Under the pieces are notes generated by a model. That model was not told the origin of the DNA and did not search any database. It saw nothing but the letters and a program-made list of their open reading frames with translations. Below are positions 39,125-51,290 of a stretch of DNA of 64,000 bases, piece by piece. Source of the stretch: Coriaria nepalensis (taxonomy: Eukaryota; Streptophyta; Magnoliopsida; Cucurbitales; Coriariaceae); the NCBI GenBank assembly GCA_027186245.1, contig CP114482.1, positions 20,355,209-20,419,208 on the forward strand, in the 5' to 3' direction. Each line of letters starts with the position of its first letter. Position 1 is the first letter of the stretch. A program made the position numbers and the translations under genes.

Positions 39125-41400
39125 TTGAATTGGAAGTTCTGAATGAAAGTCGTGTTTGTAGCGCGAAAAAATAGAATTCTTTCGAATTACTTTTAATTGA
39201 TTTAATGACAAGAGAAGAGTCAATGACATGATTTTAAGGCTAGACAAACGCATAATTGCCTTCAATAGATCAATTGCATGTTTTGCACAAGAGTCGTGTT
39301 TGAAATGCGAAAATGGAATTCGTTTGAATTGATTACGAATGATTTACTGACTAAAAGTGATTCAATGACATGATTTTAAGGCTATACAAATGCCTAGTTG
39401 CCTTCAAAAGATCCATTCCAAATTATGCACGAAAGTATTGGTTCAAGTGCGAAAAAGATATCGTTCGAATTTCTTTGAAATGATTTAATTACTAAAAGAG
39501 ACTCAATGACATGATTTCAAGGCTAAACAAAGGATAATTTGCTTAAATAGATCAATTGCAAGTTATGCACAAAATTCTCGTTTAAAGAGCGAAAATAGAA
39601 TTTGTTCGTAATGCTTTCAAATGATTTGATGACTAGAAGAGACCCAATGACATGATTTTAAGGCCAAAAAGATGCATAGTTGCCTTCAATTGTTGAATTG
39701 GAAGTTCTGAATGAAAGTCGTGTTTGTAGCGCGAAAAAATAGAATTCTTTCGAATTACTTTTAATTGATTTAATTACTAGAGAAGACTCAATGAGACGAT
39801 TTTAAGGCTCAACAAACGCATAATTACCTTCAATAGATCAATTGCATGTCTTGCACAAAAGTCGTGTTTGAAATGCAAAAATAGAATTCGTTTGAATTGA
39901 TTTCGAATGATTTACTGAATAAAAGTGACTCAATGACATGATTCTAAGGCTATACAAATGCCTAGTTGCCTTCAAAAGATCCATTGCAAATTATGCACAA
40001 AAGTCGTGGTTCAGGTGCGAAAAAAGACTGCGTTTGAATTTCTTTGGAATGATTTAATTACTAGAAGAGACTCGATCACGTGATTTCAAGGCTAAACAAT
40101 GGATAATTTGCTTGAATAGATCAATTGCAAGTTATGCACAAATGTCTCGTTTAAAGAGTGGAAATAGAATTTGTTCGTAATGCTTTCAAATGATTTGATG
40201 ACTAAGAAATACTCAATGACATGATTTTAAGGCTAAAAAGATGCATAGTTGCCTTCAATTGTTGAATTGGAAGTTCTGAATGAAAGTCGTGTTTGAAGCG
40301 CAAAAAAATAGAATTCTTTCGAATTACTTTTAATTGATTTAATGACTAGAGAAGACTCAATGACACGATTTTAAGGCTCAACAAACGAATAATTACCTTC
40401 AATAGATCAATTGCATGTCTTGCACAAAAGTCGTGTTTGAAATGCGAAAATAGAATTCGTTTGAATTGATTTCGAATGATTTACTGACTAAAAGTGACTA
40501 AATGACATGATTTTAAGGCTATACAAATGCATAGTTGCCTTCAAAAGGTCGATTGCAAATTATGCACGAAAGTCATGGTTCAAGTGGGAAAAAAGATTTC
40601 GTTCGAATTTCGTTGAAATGATTTAATTACTAGAAGTGACTCAATCACATGATTCCGAGGCTAAACAAGGGATAATTTGCTTAAATAGATGAATTGCAAG
40701 TTATGCAAAAAGGTCTCGTTTAAAGAGCGAAAATAGAATTTGTTCGTAATGCTTTTAAATGATTTGATGACTAGAAGAGACTCAATGACATGATTTTAAG
40801 GCAAAAAAGATGCAGAGTTGCCTTCAATTATTGAATTGGAAGTTCTGAACGAAAGTCGTGCTTGTAGCGCGAAAAAATAGAGATCTTTTGAATTACTTTT
40901 AATTGATTTAATTACTAGAGAAGACTCAATGACATGATTTTAAGGCTAGACAAATGCATAATTGCCTTCAATAGGTCAACTGTATCTTTTGCACAAAAGT
41001 CGTGTTTGAAATGAAAAAATAGAATTCTTTTCAATTGATTTCGAATGATTTACTAACTAAAAGTGGCTCAATGACATGCTTTTAAGGCTATACAAATGCC
41101 TAGTTGCCTTCAAAAGATCCATTGCAAATTATGCACGAAAGTCATGGTTCAAGTGCGAAAAAAGATTTCGTTCGAATTTCTTTGAAATGATTTAATTACT
41201 AAAAGAGACTCAATGACATGATTTCAAGGCTAAACAAGGGATAATTTGCTTAAATAGATGAATTGCAAGTTATGCACAAAAGTCTCGTTTAAAGAGCGAA
41301 AATAGAATTTGTTCGTAATGCTTTCAAATGATTTGATGACTAGAAAAGACTCAATGACATGATTTTAAGGCCAAAAAGATGCATAGATTCCTTCAATTCT
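39125..41400. repeat. 2275-bp tandem duplication (four HORs), copy 2
   Basis: Second copy of the four-HOR block, with the same rare marks (for example 'aatggaattcg' at 39312 and 'gactgcgtttg' at 40026). It has one A fewer in the M3 A-run near 39455 ('gcgaaaaagatatcg'). The right edge is marked by 'catagattccttcaattc', present at both 39106 and 41381. After about 41482 the copies part. Confidence 0.85.
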
Positions 41401-44400
41401 TGAATTGGAAGTTCTGAATGAAAGTCGTGTTTGTAGCGCGAAAAAATAGAATTCTTTCGAATTACTTTTAATTGATTTAATGACTAGAGAAGAGTCAATG
41501 ACATGATTTTAAGGCTAGACAAACGCATAATTGCCTTCAATAGATCAAGTGCATGTCGTGCACAAAAGTCGTGTTTGAAATGCGAAAATAGAATTCGTTT
41601 GAATTGATTTCGAATAATTTACTAACTAAAAGTGGCTCAATGACATGATTTTAAGGCTATACAAATGCCTAGTTGCCTTCAAAATATCCATTCCAAATTA
41701 TGCACGAAAGTCATGGTTCAAGTGCGAAAAAAGATTTCGTTCGAATTTCTTTGAAATGATTTAATTACTAAAAGAGACTCAATGACATGATTTCAAGGCT
41801 AAACAGAGGATAATTTGCTTAAAAAGATCAATTGCAAGTTATGCACAAAAGTCTCGTTTAAAGAGCGAAAATAGAATTTGTTCGTAATGCTTTCAAATGA
41901 TTTGATGACTAGAAAAGACTCAATGACATGATTTTAAGGCCAAAAAGATGCATAGTTTCCTTCAATTCTTGAATTGGAAGTTCTGAATGAAAGTCGTGTT
42001 TGTAGCCCGAAAAAATAGAATTCTTTCGAATTACTTTTAATTGATTTAATGACTAGAGAAGAGTCAATGACATGATTTTAAAGCTAGACAAACGCATAAT
42101 TGCCTTCAATAGATCAATTGCATGTCTTGCACAAAAGTCGTGTTTGAAATTCGAAAATAGAATTCGTTTGAATTGATTTCGACTGATTTACTAACTAAAA
42201 GTGGCTCAATGACATGATTTTAAGGCTATACAACTGCCTAGTTGCCTTCAAAAGATCCATTCCAAATTATGCACGAAAGTCATGCTTCAAGTGCGAAAAA
42301 AGATTTCGTTCGAATTTCTTTGAAATGATTTAATTACTAAAAGAGACTCAATGACATGATTTCAAGGCTAAACAAGGGATAATTTGCTTAAATAGATCAA
42401 TTGAAAGTTATGCACAAAAGTCTCGTTTAAAGAGCGAAAATAGAATTTGTTCGTAATGCTTCCAAATGATTTGATGACTAGAAAAGACTCAATGACATGA
42501 TTTTAAGGCCAAAAAGATGCATAGTTTCTTTCAATTCTTGAATTGGAAGTTCTGAATGAAAGTCGTGTTTGTAGCGCGAAAAAATAGAATTCTTTCGAAT
42601 TACTTTTAATTGATTTAATGACTAGAGAAGAGTCAGTGACACGATTTTAAGGCTAGACAAACGCATAATTGCCTTCAATAGATCAATTGCATGTCTTGCA
42701 CAAAAGTCGTGTTTGAAATTCGAAAATAGAATTCGTTTGAATTGATTTCGAATGATTAATTGACTAAAAGTGACTCAATGACATGATTTTAAGGCTATAC
42801 AAATGCCTAGTTGCCTTCAAAAGATCCATTGCAAATTATGCACGAAAGTCATGGTTCAAGTGCGAAAAAAGATTTCGTTCGAATTTCTTTGAAATGATTT
42901 AATTACTAAAAGAGACTCAATGACATGATTTCAAGGCTAAACAAGGGATAATTTGCTTAAATAGATGAATTGCAAGTTATGCACAAAAGTCTCGTTTAAA
43001 GAGCGAAAATAGAATTTGTTCGTAATGCTTTCAAATGATTTGATGACTACAAAAGACTCAATGACATGATTTTAAGGCCAAAAAGATGCATAGTTTCCTT
43101 CAATTCTTGAATTGGAAGTTCTGAATGAAAGTCGTGTTTGTAGCGCGAAAAAATAGAATTCTTTCGAATTCCTTTTAATTGATTTAATGACTAGAGAAGA
43201 GTCAGTGACATGATTTTAAGGCTAGACAAACGCATAATTGCCTTCAATAGATCAATTGCATGTCTTGCACAAAAGTCGTGTTTGAAATGCGAAAATAGAA
43301 TTCGTTTGAATTGATTTCGAATGATTAATTGACTAAAAGTGACTCAATGACATGATTTTAAGGCTATACAAATGCCTAGTTGCCTTCGAAAGATCCATTG
43401 CAAATTATGCACGAAAGTCATGCTTCAAGTGCGAAAAAAGATTTCGTTCGAATTTCTTTGAAATGATTTAATTACTAAAAGAGACTCAATGACATGATTT
43501 CAAGGCTAAACAAAGGATAATTTGCTTAAATAGATCAATTGCAAGTTATGCACAAAAGTCTCGGTTAAAGAGTGAAAATAGAATTTGTTCATAATGCTTT
43601 CAAATGATTTGATGACTAGAAAAGACTCAATGACATGATTTTAAGGCCAAAAAGATGCATAGTTTCCTTCAATTCTTGAATTGGAAGTTCTGAATGAAAG
43701 TCGTGTTTGTAGCGCGAAAAAATAGAATTCTTTCGAATTACGTTTAATTGATTTAATGACTAGAGAAGAGTCAATGACATGATTTTAAGGCTAGACAAAC
43801 GCATAATTGCCTTCAATAGATCAATTGCATGTCTTGCACAAAAGTCGTGTTTGAAATGCGAAAATAGAATTCGTTCGAATTGATTTCGACTGATTTACTA
43901 ACTAAAAGTGGCTCAATGACATGATTTTAAGGCTATACAAATGCCTAGTTGCCTTCAAAAGATCCATTCCAAATTATGCATGAAAGTCGTGGTTGAAGTG
44001 CGAAAAAAGATTTCGTTCGAATTTCTTTGATATGATTTAATTACTAAAAGAGACTCAATGACATGATTTCAAGGCTAAACAAAGGATAATTTGCTTAAAT
44101 AGATCAATTGCAAGTTATGCTCAAAAGTCTCGTTTAAAGAGCGAAAATAGAAATTGTTCGTAATGCTTTCAAATGATTTGATGACTAGAAAAGACTCAAT
44201 GACATGATTTTAAGGCCAAAAAGATGAATAGTTTCCTTCAATTCTTGAATTGGAAGTTCTGAATGAAAGTCGTGTTTGTAGCGCGAAAAAATAGAATTCT
44301 TTCGAATTACTTTTAATTGATTTAATGGCTAGAGAAGACTCAATGACATGATTTTAAGGCTAGACAAACGCATAATTGCCTTCAATAGATCAATTGCATG

Positions 44401-44640
44401 TCTTGCACAAAAGTCGTATTTGAAATGCAAAAATAGAATTCATTTCAATTCATTTCGAATGATTTAATAACTAAAAGTGGCTCAATGATATGATTTTAAG
44501 GCTATACAAATGCCTAGTTGCCTTCAAAAGATCCATTCCAAATTATGCACGAAAGTCATGCTTCAAGTGCGAAAAAAGATTTCGTTCAAATTTCTTTGAA
44601 ATGATTTAATTACTAAAAGAGACTCAATGACATGATTTCA
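41401..44640. repeat. Regular tetrameric HOR units, 'ggcc' M1 subfamily
   Basis: About six units. M1 now reads 'aaggccaaaaagatgc' followed by 'agtttccttcaattcttg', which forms a clean inverted repeat (caattc-tt-gaattg). M3 mostly begins with 'gtggctcaatg' and has 'gtcatg' at its centre. Two units have 'gattaattgacta' in M2 (near 42753 and 43324). Nothing other than satellite is present. Confidence 0.85.
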
Positions 44641-46530
44641 AGGCTAAACAAAGGATAATTTGCTTAAATAGATCAATTCCAAGTTATGCACAAAAGTCTC
44701 GTTTAAAGAGCGAAAATAGAATTTGTTCGTAATGCTTTCAAATGATTTGATGACTAGAAAAGACTCAATGACATGATTTTAAGGCCAAAAAGATGCATAG
44801 TTTCCTTCAATTCTTGAATTGGAAGTTCTGAATGAAAGTCGTGTTTGTAGCCCGAAAAAATAGAATTCTTTCGAATTACTTTTAATTGATTTAATGACTA
44901 GAGAAGAGTCAATGACATGATTTTAAGGCTAGACAAACGCATAATTGCCTTCAATAGATCAATTGCATGTCTTGCACAAAAGTCGTGTTTGAAATTCGAA
45001 AATAGAATTCGTTTGAATTGATTTCGACTGATTTACTAACTAAAAGTGGCTCCATGACATGATTTTAAGGCTATACAAATGCCTAGTTGCCTTCAAAAGA
45101 TCCATTCCAAATTATGCACGAAAGTCATGCTTCAAGTGCGAAAAAAGATTTCGTTCGAATTTCTTTGAAATGATTTAATTGCTAAAAGAGACTCATTGAC
45201 ATGATTTCAAGGCTAAACAAAGGATAATTTGCTTAAATAGATCAATTCCAAGTTATGCACAAAAGTCTCGTTTAAAGAGCGAAAATAGAATTTGTTCGTA
45301 ATGCTTTCAAATGATTTGATGACTACAAAAGACTCAATGACATGATTTTAAGGCCAAAAAGATGCATAGTTTCCTTCAATTCTTGAATTGGAAGTTCTGA
45401 ATGAAAGTCGTGTTTGTAGCCCGAAAAAATAGAATTCTTTCGAATTACTTTTAATTGATTTAATGACTAGAGAAGAGTCAATGACATGATTTTAAGGCTA
45501 GACAAACGCATAATTGCCTTCAATAGATCAATTGCATGTCTTGCACAAAAGTCGTGTTTGAAATTCGAAAATAGAATTCGTTTGAATTGATTTCGACTGA
45601 TTTACTAACTAAAAGTGGCTCAATGACATGATTTTAAGGCTATACAAATGCCTAGTTGCCTTCAAAAGATCCATTCCAAATTATGCACGAAAGTCATGCT
45701 TCAAGTGCGAAAAAAGATTTCGTTCGAATTTCTTTGAAATGATTTAATTACTAAAAGAGACTCAATGACATGATTTCAAGGCTAAACAAAGGATAATTTG
45801 CTTAAATAGATCAATTCCAAGTTATGCACAAAAGTCTCGTTTAAAGAGCGAAAATAGAATTTGTTCGTAATGCTTTCAAATGATTTGATCACTAGAAAAG
45901 ACTCAATGACATGATTTTAAGGCCAAAAAGATGCATAGTTTCCTTCAATTCTTGAATTGGAAGTTCTGAATGAAAGTCGTGTTTGTAGCCCGAAAAAATA
46001 GAATTCTTTCGAATTACTTTTAATTGATTTAATGACTAGAGAAGAGTCAATGACATGATTTTAAGGCTAGACAAACGCATAATTGCCTTCAATAGATCAA
46101 TTGCATGTCTTGCACAAAAGTCGTGTTTGAAATTCGAAAATAGAATTCGTTTGAATTGATTTCGACTGATTTACTAACTAAAAGTGGCTCAATGACATGA
46201 TTTTAAGGCTATACAAATGCCTAGTTGCCTTCAAAAGATCCATTCCAAATTATGCACGAAAGTCATGCTTCAAGTGCGAAAAAAGATTTCGTTCGAATTT
46301 CTTTGAAATGATTTAATTACTAAAAGAGACTCAATGACATGATTTCAAGGCTAAACAAAGGATAATTTGCTTAAATAGATCAATTCCAAGTTATGCACAA
46401 AAGTCTCGTTTAAAGAGCGAAAATAGAAATTGTTCGTAATGCTTTCAAATGATTTGATGACTACAAAAGACTCAATGACATGATTTTAAGGCCAAAAAGA
46501 TGCATAGTTTCCTTCAATTCTTGAATTGGA
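44641..46530. repeat. Locally homogenised run of single HORs
   Basis: Consecutive 569-bp units are nearly alike. The M4 mark 'caattccaagttatgc' occurs near 44675, 45244, 45813 and 46382, each 569 bp apart, and 'tgtagcccgaaaaaatag' in M1 near 44847, 45416 and 45985. M2 carries 'gaaattcgaaaatag' in the same units. This is amplification with a one-HOR step, in contrast to the multi-HOR blocks elsewhere. Confidence 0.85.
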
Positions 46531-49500
46531 AGTTCTGAATGAAAGTCGTGTTTGTAGCGCGAAAAAATAGAATTCTTTCGAATTACTTTTAATTGATTTA
46601 ATGACTAGAGAAGACTCAATGACATGATTTTAAGGCTAGACAAACGCATAATTGCCTTCAATAGATCAATTGCATGTCTTGCACAAAAGTCGTGTTTGAA
46701 ATGCGAAAATAGAATTCGTTTGAATAGATTTCGACTGATTTACTAACTAAAAGTGGCTTAATGACATGATTTTAAGGCTATACAAATGCCTAGTTGCCTT
46801 CAAAAGATCCATTCCAAATTATGCACGAAAGTCATGGTTCAAGTGCGAAAAAAGATTTCGTTCGAATTTCTTTGAAGTGATTTAATTACGAAAAGAGACT
46901 CAATGACATGATTTCAAGGCTAAACAAAGGATAATTTGCTTAAATAGATCAATTGCAAGTTATGCACAAAAGTCTCGTTTAAAGAGCGAAAATAGAATTT
47001 GTTCGTAATGCTTTCAAATGATTTGATGACTAGAAAAGACTCAATGACATGATTTTAAGGCCAAAAAGATGCATAGTTTCCTTCAATTCTTGAATTGGAA
47101 GTTCTGAATGAAAGTCGTGTTTGTAGCGCGAAAAAATAGAATTCTTTCGAATTACTTTTAATTGATTTAATGACTAGAGAAGAGTCAATGACATGATTTT
47201 AAGGCTAAACAAACGCATAATTCCCTTCAAAAGATCAATTGCATGTCTTGCACAAAATTCGTGTTTGAAAAGTGAAAATAGAATTCGTTTGAATTGATTT
47301 CGAATGATTTCCTAACTAAGAGTGGCTCAATGACATGATTTTAAGGCTATACAAATGCCTAGTTGCCTTCAAAAGATCCATTCCAAATTATGCACGAAAG
47401 TCATGGTTCAAGTGCGAAAAAAGATTTCGTTCGAATTTCTTTGAAATGATTTAATTGCTAAAAGAGACTCAATGACATGATTTCAAGGCTAAACAAAGGA
47501 TAATTTGCTTAAATGGATCAATTGCAAGTTATGCACAAAAGTCTCGTCTAAAGAGCGAAAATAGAATTTGTTCGTAATGCTTTCAAATGATTTGATGACT
47601 AGAAAAGACTCAATGACATGATTTTAAGGCAAAAAAGATGCATAGTTTCTTTCAATTCTTGAATTGGAAGTTCTGAATGAAAGTCGTCTTTGAAGTGCGA
47701 AAAAATAGAATTCTTTCGAATTACTTTTAATTGATTTAATGACTAGAGAAGACTCAATGACAAGATTTTAAGGCTAAACAAATGCGTAATTGCCTTCAAT
47801 AGATCAATTGCATGTTTTGCACAAAAGTCGTCTTTGAAATGCGAAAATAGAATTCGTTTGAACTGATTTCGAATGATTAATTGACTAAAAGTGACTTAAT
47901 GACATGATTTTAAGGCTATAAAAATGCCTAGTTGCCTTCAAAAGATCCATTGCAAATTATGCACGAAAGTATTGGTTCAAGTGCGAAAAAAGATTTCGTT
48001 CGAATTTCTTTGAAATGATTTAATTACTAAAAGAGACTCAATGACATGATTTCGAGGCTAAACAAAGGATAATTTGCTTAAATAGATCAATTGCAAGTTA
48101 TGCACAAAAGTCTCGTTTAAAGAGCGAAAATAGAATTTGTTAGTAATGCTTTCAAATGATTTGATGACTAGAAAAGACTCAATGACATGATTTTAAGGCC
48201 AAAAAGATGCATAGTTTCCTTCAATTCTTGAATTTGAAGTTCTGAATGAAAGTCGTGTTTGTAGCGCGAAAAAATAGAATTCTTTCGAATTACTGTTAAT
48301 TGATTTAATGATTGGAGAAGACTCAATGACATGATTTTAAGGCTAGACAAATGCATAATTCCCTTCAATAGATCAATTGCATGTCTTGCACAAAAGTCGT
48401 GTTTGAAATGCGAAAATAGAATTCGTTTGAATTGATTTCGAATGATCTACTAACTAAAAGTGGCTCAATGACATGATTTTCAGGCTATAAAAATGCCTAG
48501 TTGCCTTCAAAAGAGCCATTGCAAACTATGCACAAAAGTATTGGTTCAAGTGCGACAAAAGATTTCGTTCGAATTTCTTTGAAATGATTTAATTACTAAA
48601 AGAGACTCAATGACATGATTTCAAGGCTATACAAAGGATAATTTGCTTAAATAGATCAATTGCAAATTATGCACAAAAGTATCATTTAAAGAGCGAAAAT
48701 AGAATTTGTTCGTAGTGGTTTCAAATGATTTGATGACTAGAAACGACTCAATGACATGATTTTAAGGCCAAAAAGATGCATAGTTTCCTTCAATTCTTGA
48801 ATTGGAAGTTCTGAACGAAAGTCGTCTTTCAAGTGCAAAAAAATAGAATTCTTTCGAATTACTTTTAATTGATTTAATGACTAGAGAAGAGTCAATGACA
48901 AGATTTTAAGGCTAAACAAATGCGTAATTGCCTTCAATAGATCAATTGCATGTTTTGCACAAAAGTCGTCTTTGAAATGCGAAAATAGAATTCGTTTGAA
49001 CTGATTTCGAATGATTAATTGACTAAAAGTGACTTAATGACATGATTTTAAGGCTATAAAAATGCCTAGTTGCCTTCAAAAGATCCATTGCAAATTATGC
49101 ACGAAAGTATTGGTTCAAGTGCGAAAAAAGATTTCGTTCGAATTTCTTTGAAATGATTTAATTACTAAAAGAGACTCAATGACATGATTTCGAGACTAAA
49201 CAAAGGATAATTTCCTTAAATAGATCAATTGCAAGTTATGCACAAAAGTCTCGTTTAAAGAGCGAAAATAGAATTTGTTCGTAATGCTTTCAAATTATTT
49301 GATGACTAGAAAAGACTCAATGACATGATTTTAAGGCCAAAAAGATGCATAGTTTCTTTCAATTCTTGAATTGGAAGTTCTGAATGAAAGTCGTCTTTGA
49401 AGTGCGAAAAAATAGAATTCTTTCGAATTACTTTTATTTGATTTAATGACTAGAGAAGAGTCAATGACATGATTTTAAGGCTAGACAAACGCATAATTGC

Positions 49501-51290
49501 CTTCAATAGATCAATTGCATGTCTTGCACAAAAGTCGTGTTTGAAATGCGAAAATAGAATTCATTTGAATTGATTTCGACTGATTTACTAACTAAAAGGG
49601 GCTCAATGACATGATTTTAAGGCTATACAAATACCTAGTTGCCTTCAAAAGATCCATTCCAAATTATGCACGAAAGTCATGGTTCAAGTGCGAAAAAAGA
49701 TTTCGTTCGAATTTCTTTGAAATGATTTAATTACTAAAAGAGACTCAATGACATGATTTCAAGGCTAAACAAAGGATAATTTGCTTAAATAGATCAATTG
49801 CAAGTTATGCACAAAAGTCTCGTTTAAAGAGCGAAAATAGAATTTGTTCGTAATGCTTTCAAATGATTTGATGACTAGAAAAGACTCAGTGACATGATTT
49901 TAAGGCCAAAAAGATGCATAGTTTCCTTCAATTCTTGAATTGGAAGTTCTGAATGAAAGTCGTGTTTGTAGCCCGAAAAAATAGAATTCTTTTGAATTAC
50001 TTTTAATTGATTTAATGACTAGAGAAGAGTCAATGACATGATTTTAAGGCTAGACAAATGCATAATTGCCTTCAATAGATCAATTGCATGTCTTGCCCAA
50101 AAGTCGTGTTTGAAATTCGAAAATAGAATTCGTTTGAATTGATTTCGACTGATTTACTAACTAAAAGTGGCTCAATGACATGATTTTAAGGCTATACAAC
50201 TGCCTAGTTGCCTTCAAAAGATCCATTCCAAATTATGCACGAAAGTCATGCTTCAAGTGCGAAAAAAGATTTCGTTCGAATTTCTTTGAAATGATTTAAT
50301 TACTAAAAGAGACTCAATGACATGATTTCAAGGCTGAACAATAGATAATTTGCTTGAATACATCAATTGCAAGTTATGCACAAAAGTCTCGATTGAAGAG
50401 CGAAAATAGAATTTGTTCAAAATGCTTTCAAATGATTTGATGACTAGAAGAGACTTAATGACATGATTTTAAGGCCAAAAAGATGCATAGTTTCCTTCAA
50501 TTCTTGAATTGGAAGTTCTGAATGAAAGTCGTGTTTGTAGCTCGAAAAAATAGAATTCTTTCGAATTACTTTTAATTGATTTAATGACTAGAGAAGAGTC
50601 AATGACATGATTTTAAGGCTAGACAAACGCATAATTGCCTTCAGTAGATCAATTGCATGTCTTGCACAAAAGTCGTGTTTGAAATTCGAAAATAGAATTC
50701 GTTTGAATTGATTTTGACTGATTTACTAACTAAAAGTGGCTCAATGACATGATTTTAACGCTATACAAATGCCTAGTTGCCTTCAAAAGATCCATTCCAA
50801 ATTATGCACGAAAGTCATGCTTCAAGTGCGAAAAAAGATTTCGTTCGAATTTCTTTGAAATGATTTAATTACTAAAAGAGACTCAATGACATGATTTCAA
50901 GGCTAAACAAAGGATAATTTGCTTAAATAGATCAATTGCAAGTTATGCACAAAAGTCTCGTTTAAAGAGCGAAAATAGAATTTGTTCGTAATGCTTTCAA
51001 ATGATTTGATGACTAGAAAAGACTCAATGACATGATTTTAAGGCCAAAAAGATGCATAGTTTCCTTCAATTCTTGAATTGGAAGTTCTGAAGGAAAGTCG
51101 TGTTTGTAGCGCGAAAAAATAGAATTCTTTCGAATTACTTTTAATTGATTTAATGACTAGAGAAGAGTCAATGACATGATTTTAAGGCTAGACAAACGCA
51201 TAATTGCCTTCAATAGATCAATTGCATGTCTTGCACAAAAGTCGTGTTTGAAATGCAAAAATAGAATTCGTTTGAATTGATTTCGACTGA
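46531..51290. repeat. Regular tetrameric HOR units with shared patches
   Basis: About eight units of 569 bp. M2-M4 at about 47750-48125 ('gacaagattttaagg', 'caaatgcgtaatt', 'gattaattgacta', 'gtgacttaatg', 'ttcgagg') recurs at about 48888-49265, 1138 bp later, while the M1 monomers between differ. One foreign-looking M4 lies at 50311-50451 (separate entry). No other sequence class is seen. Confidence 0.85.
50311..50451. other. Left-subfamily M4 inside the right subfamily
   Basis: This M4 reads 'ggctgaacaatagataatt', 'gaatacatcaattgc', 'gtctcgattgaagagcg' and 'gttcaaaatgc', and ends 'ctagaagag'. All neighbouring M4 copies read 'aacaaagg', 'taaatagatc', 'gtctcgtttaaagagcg', 'gttcgtaatgc' and 'ctagaaaag'. 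The marks are those of M4 copies at the far left (about 3390-3520, 7940-8070 and 12760-12900). It looks like a one-monomer replacement from a left-type donor. Confidence 0.85.
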
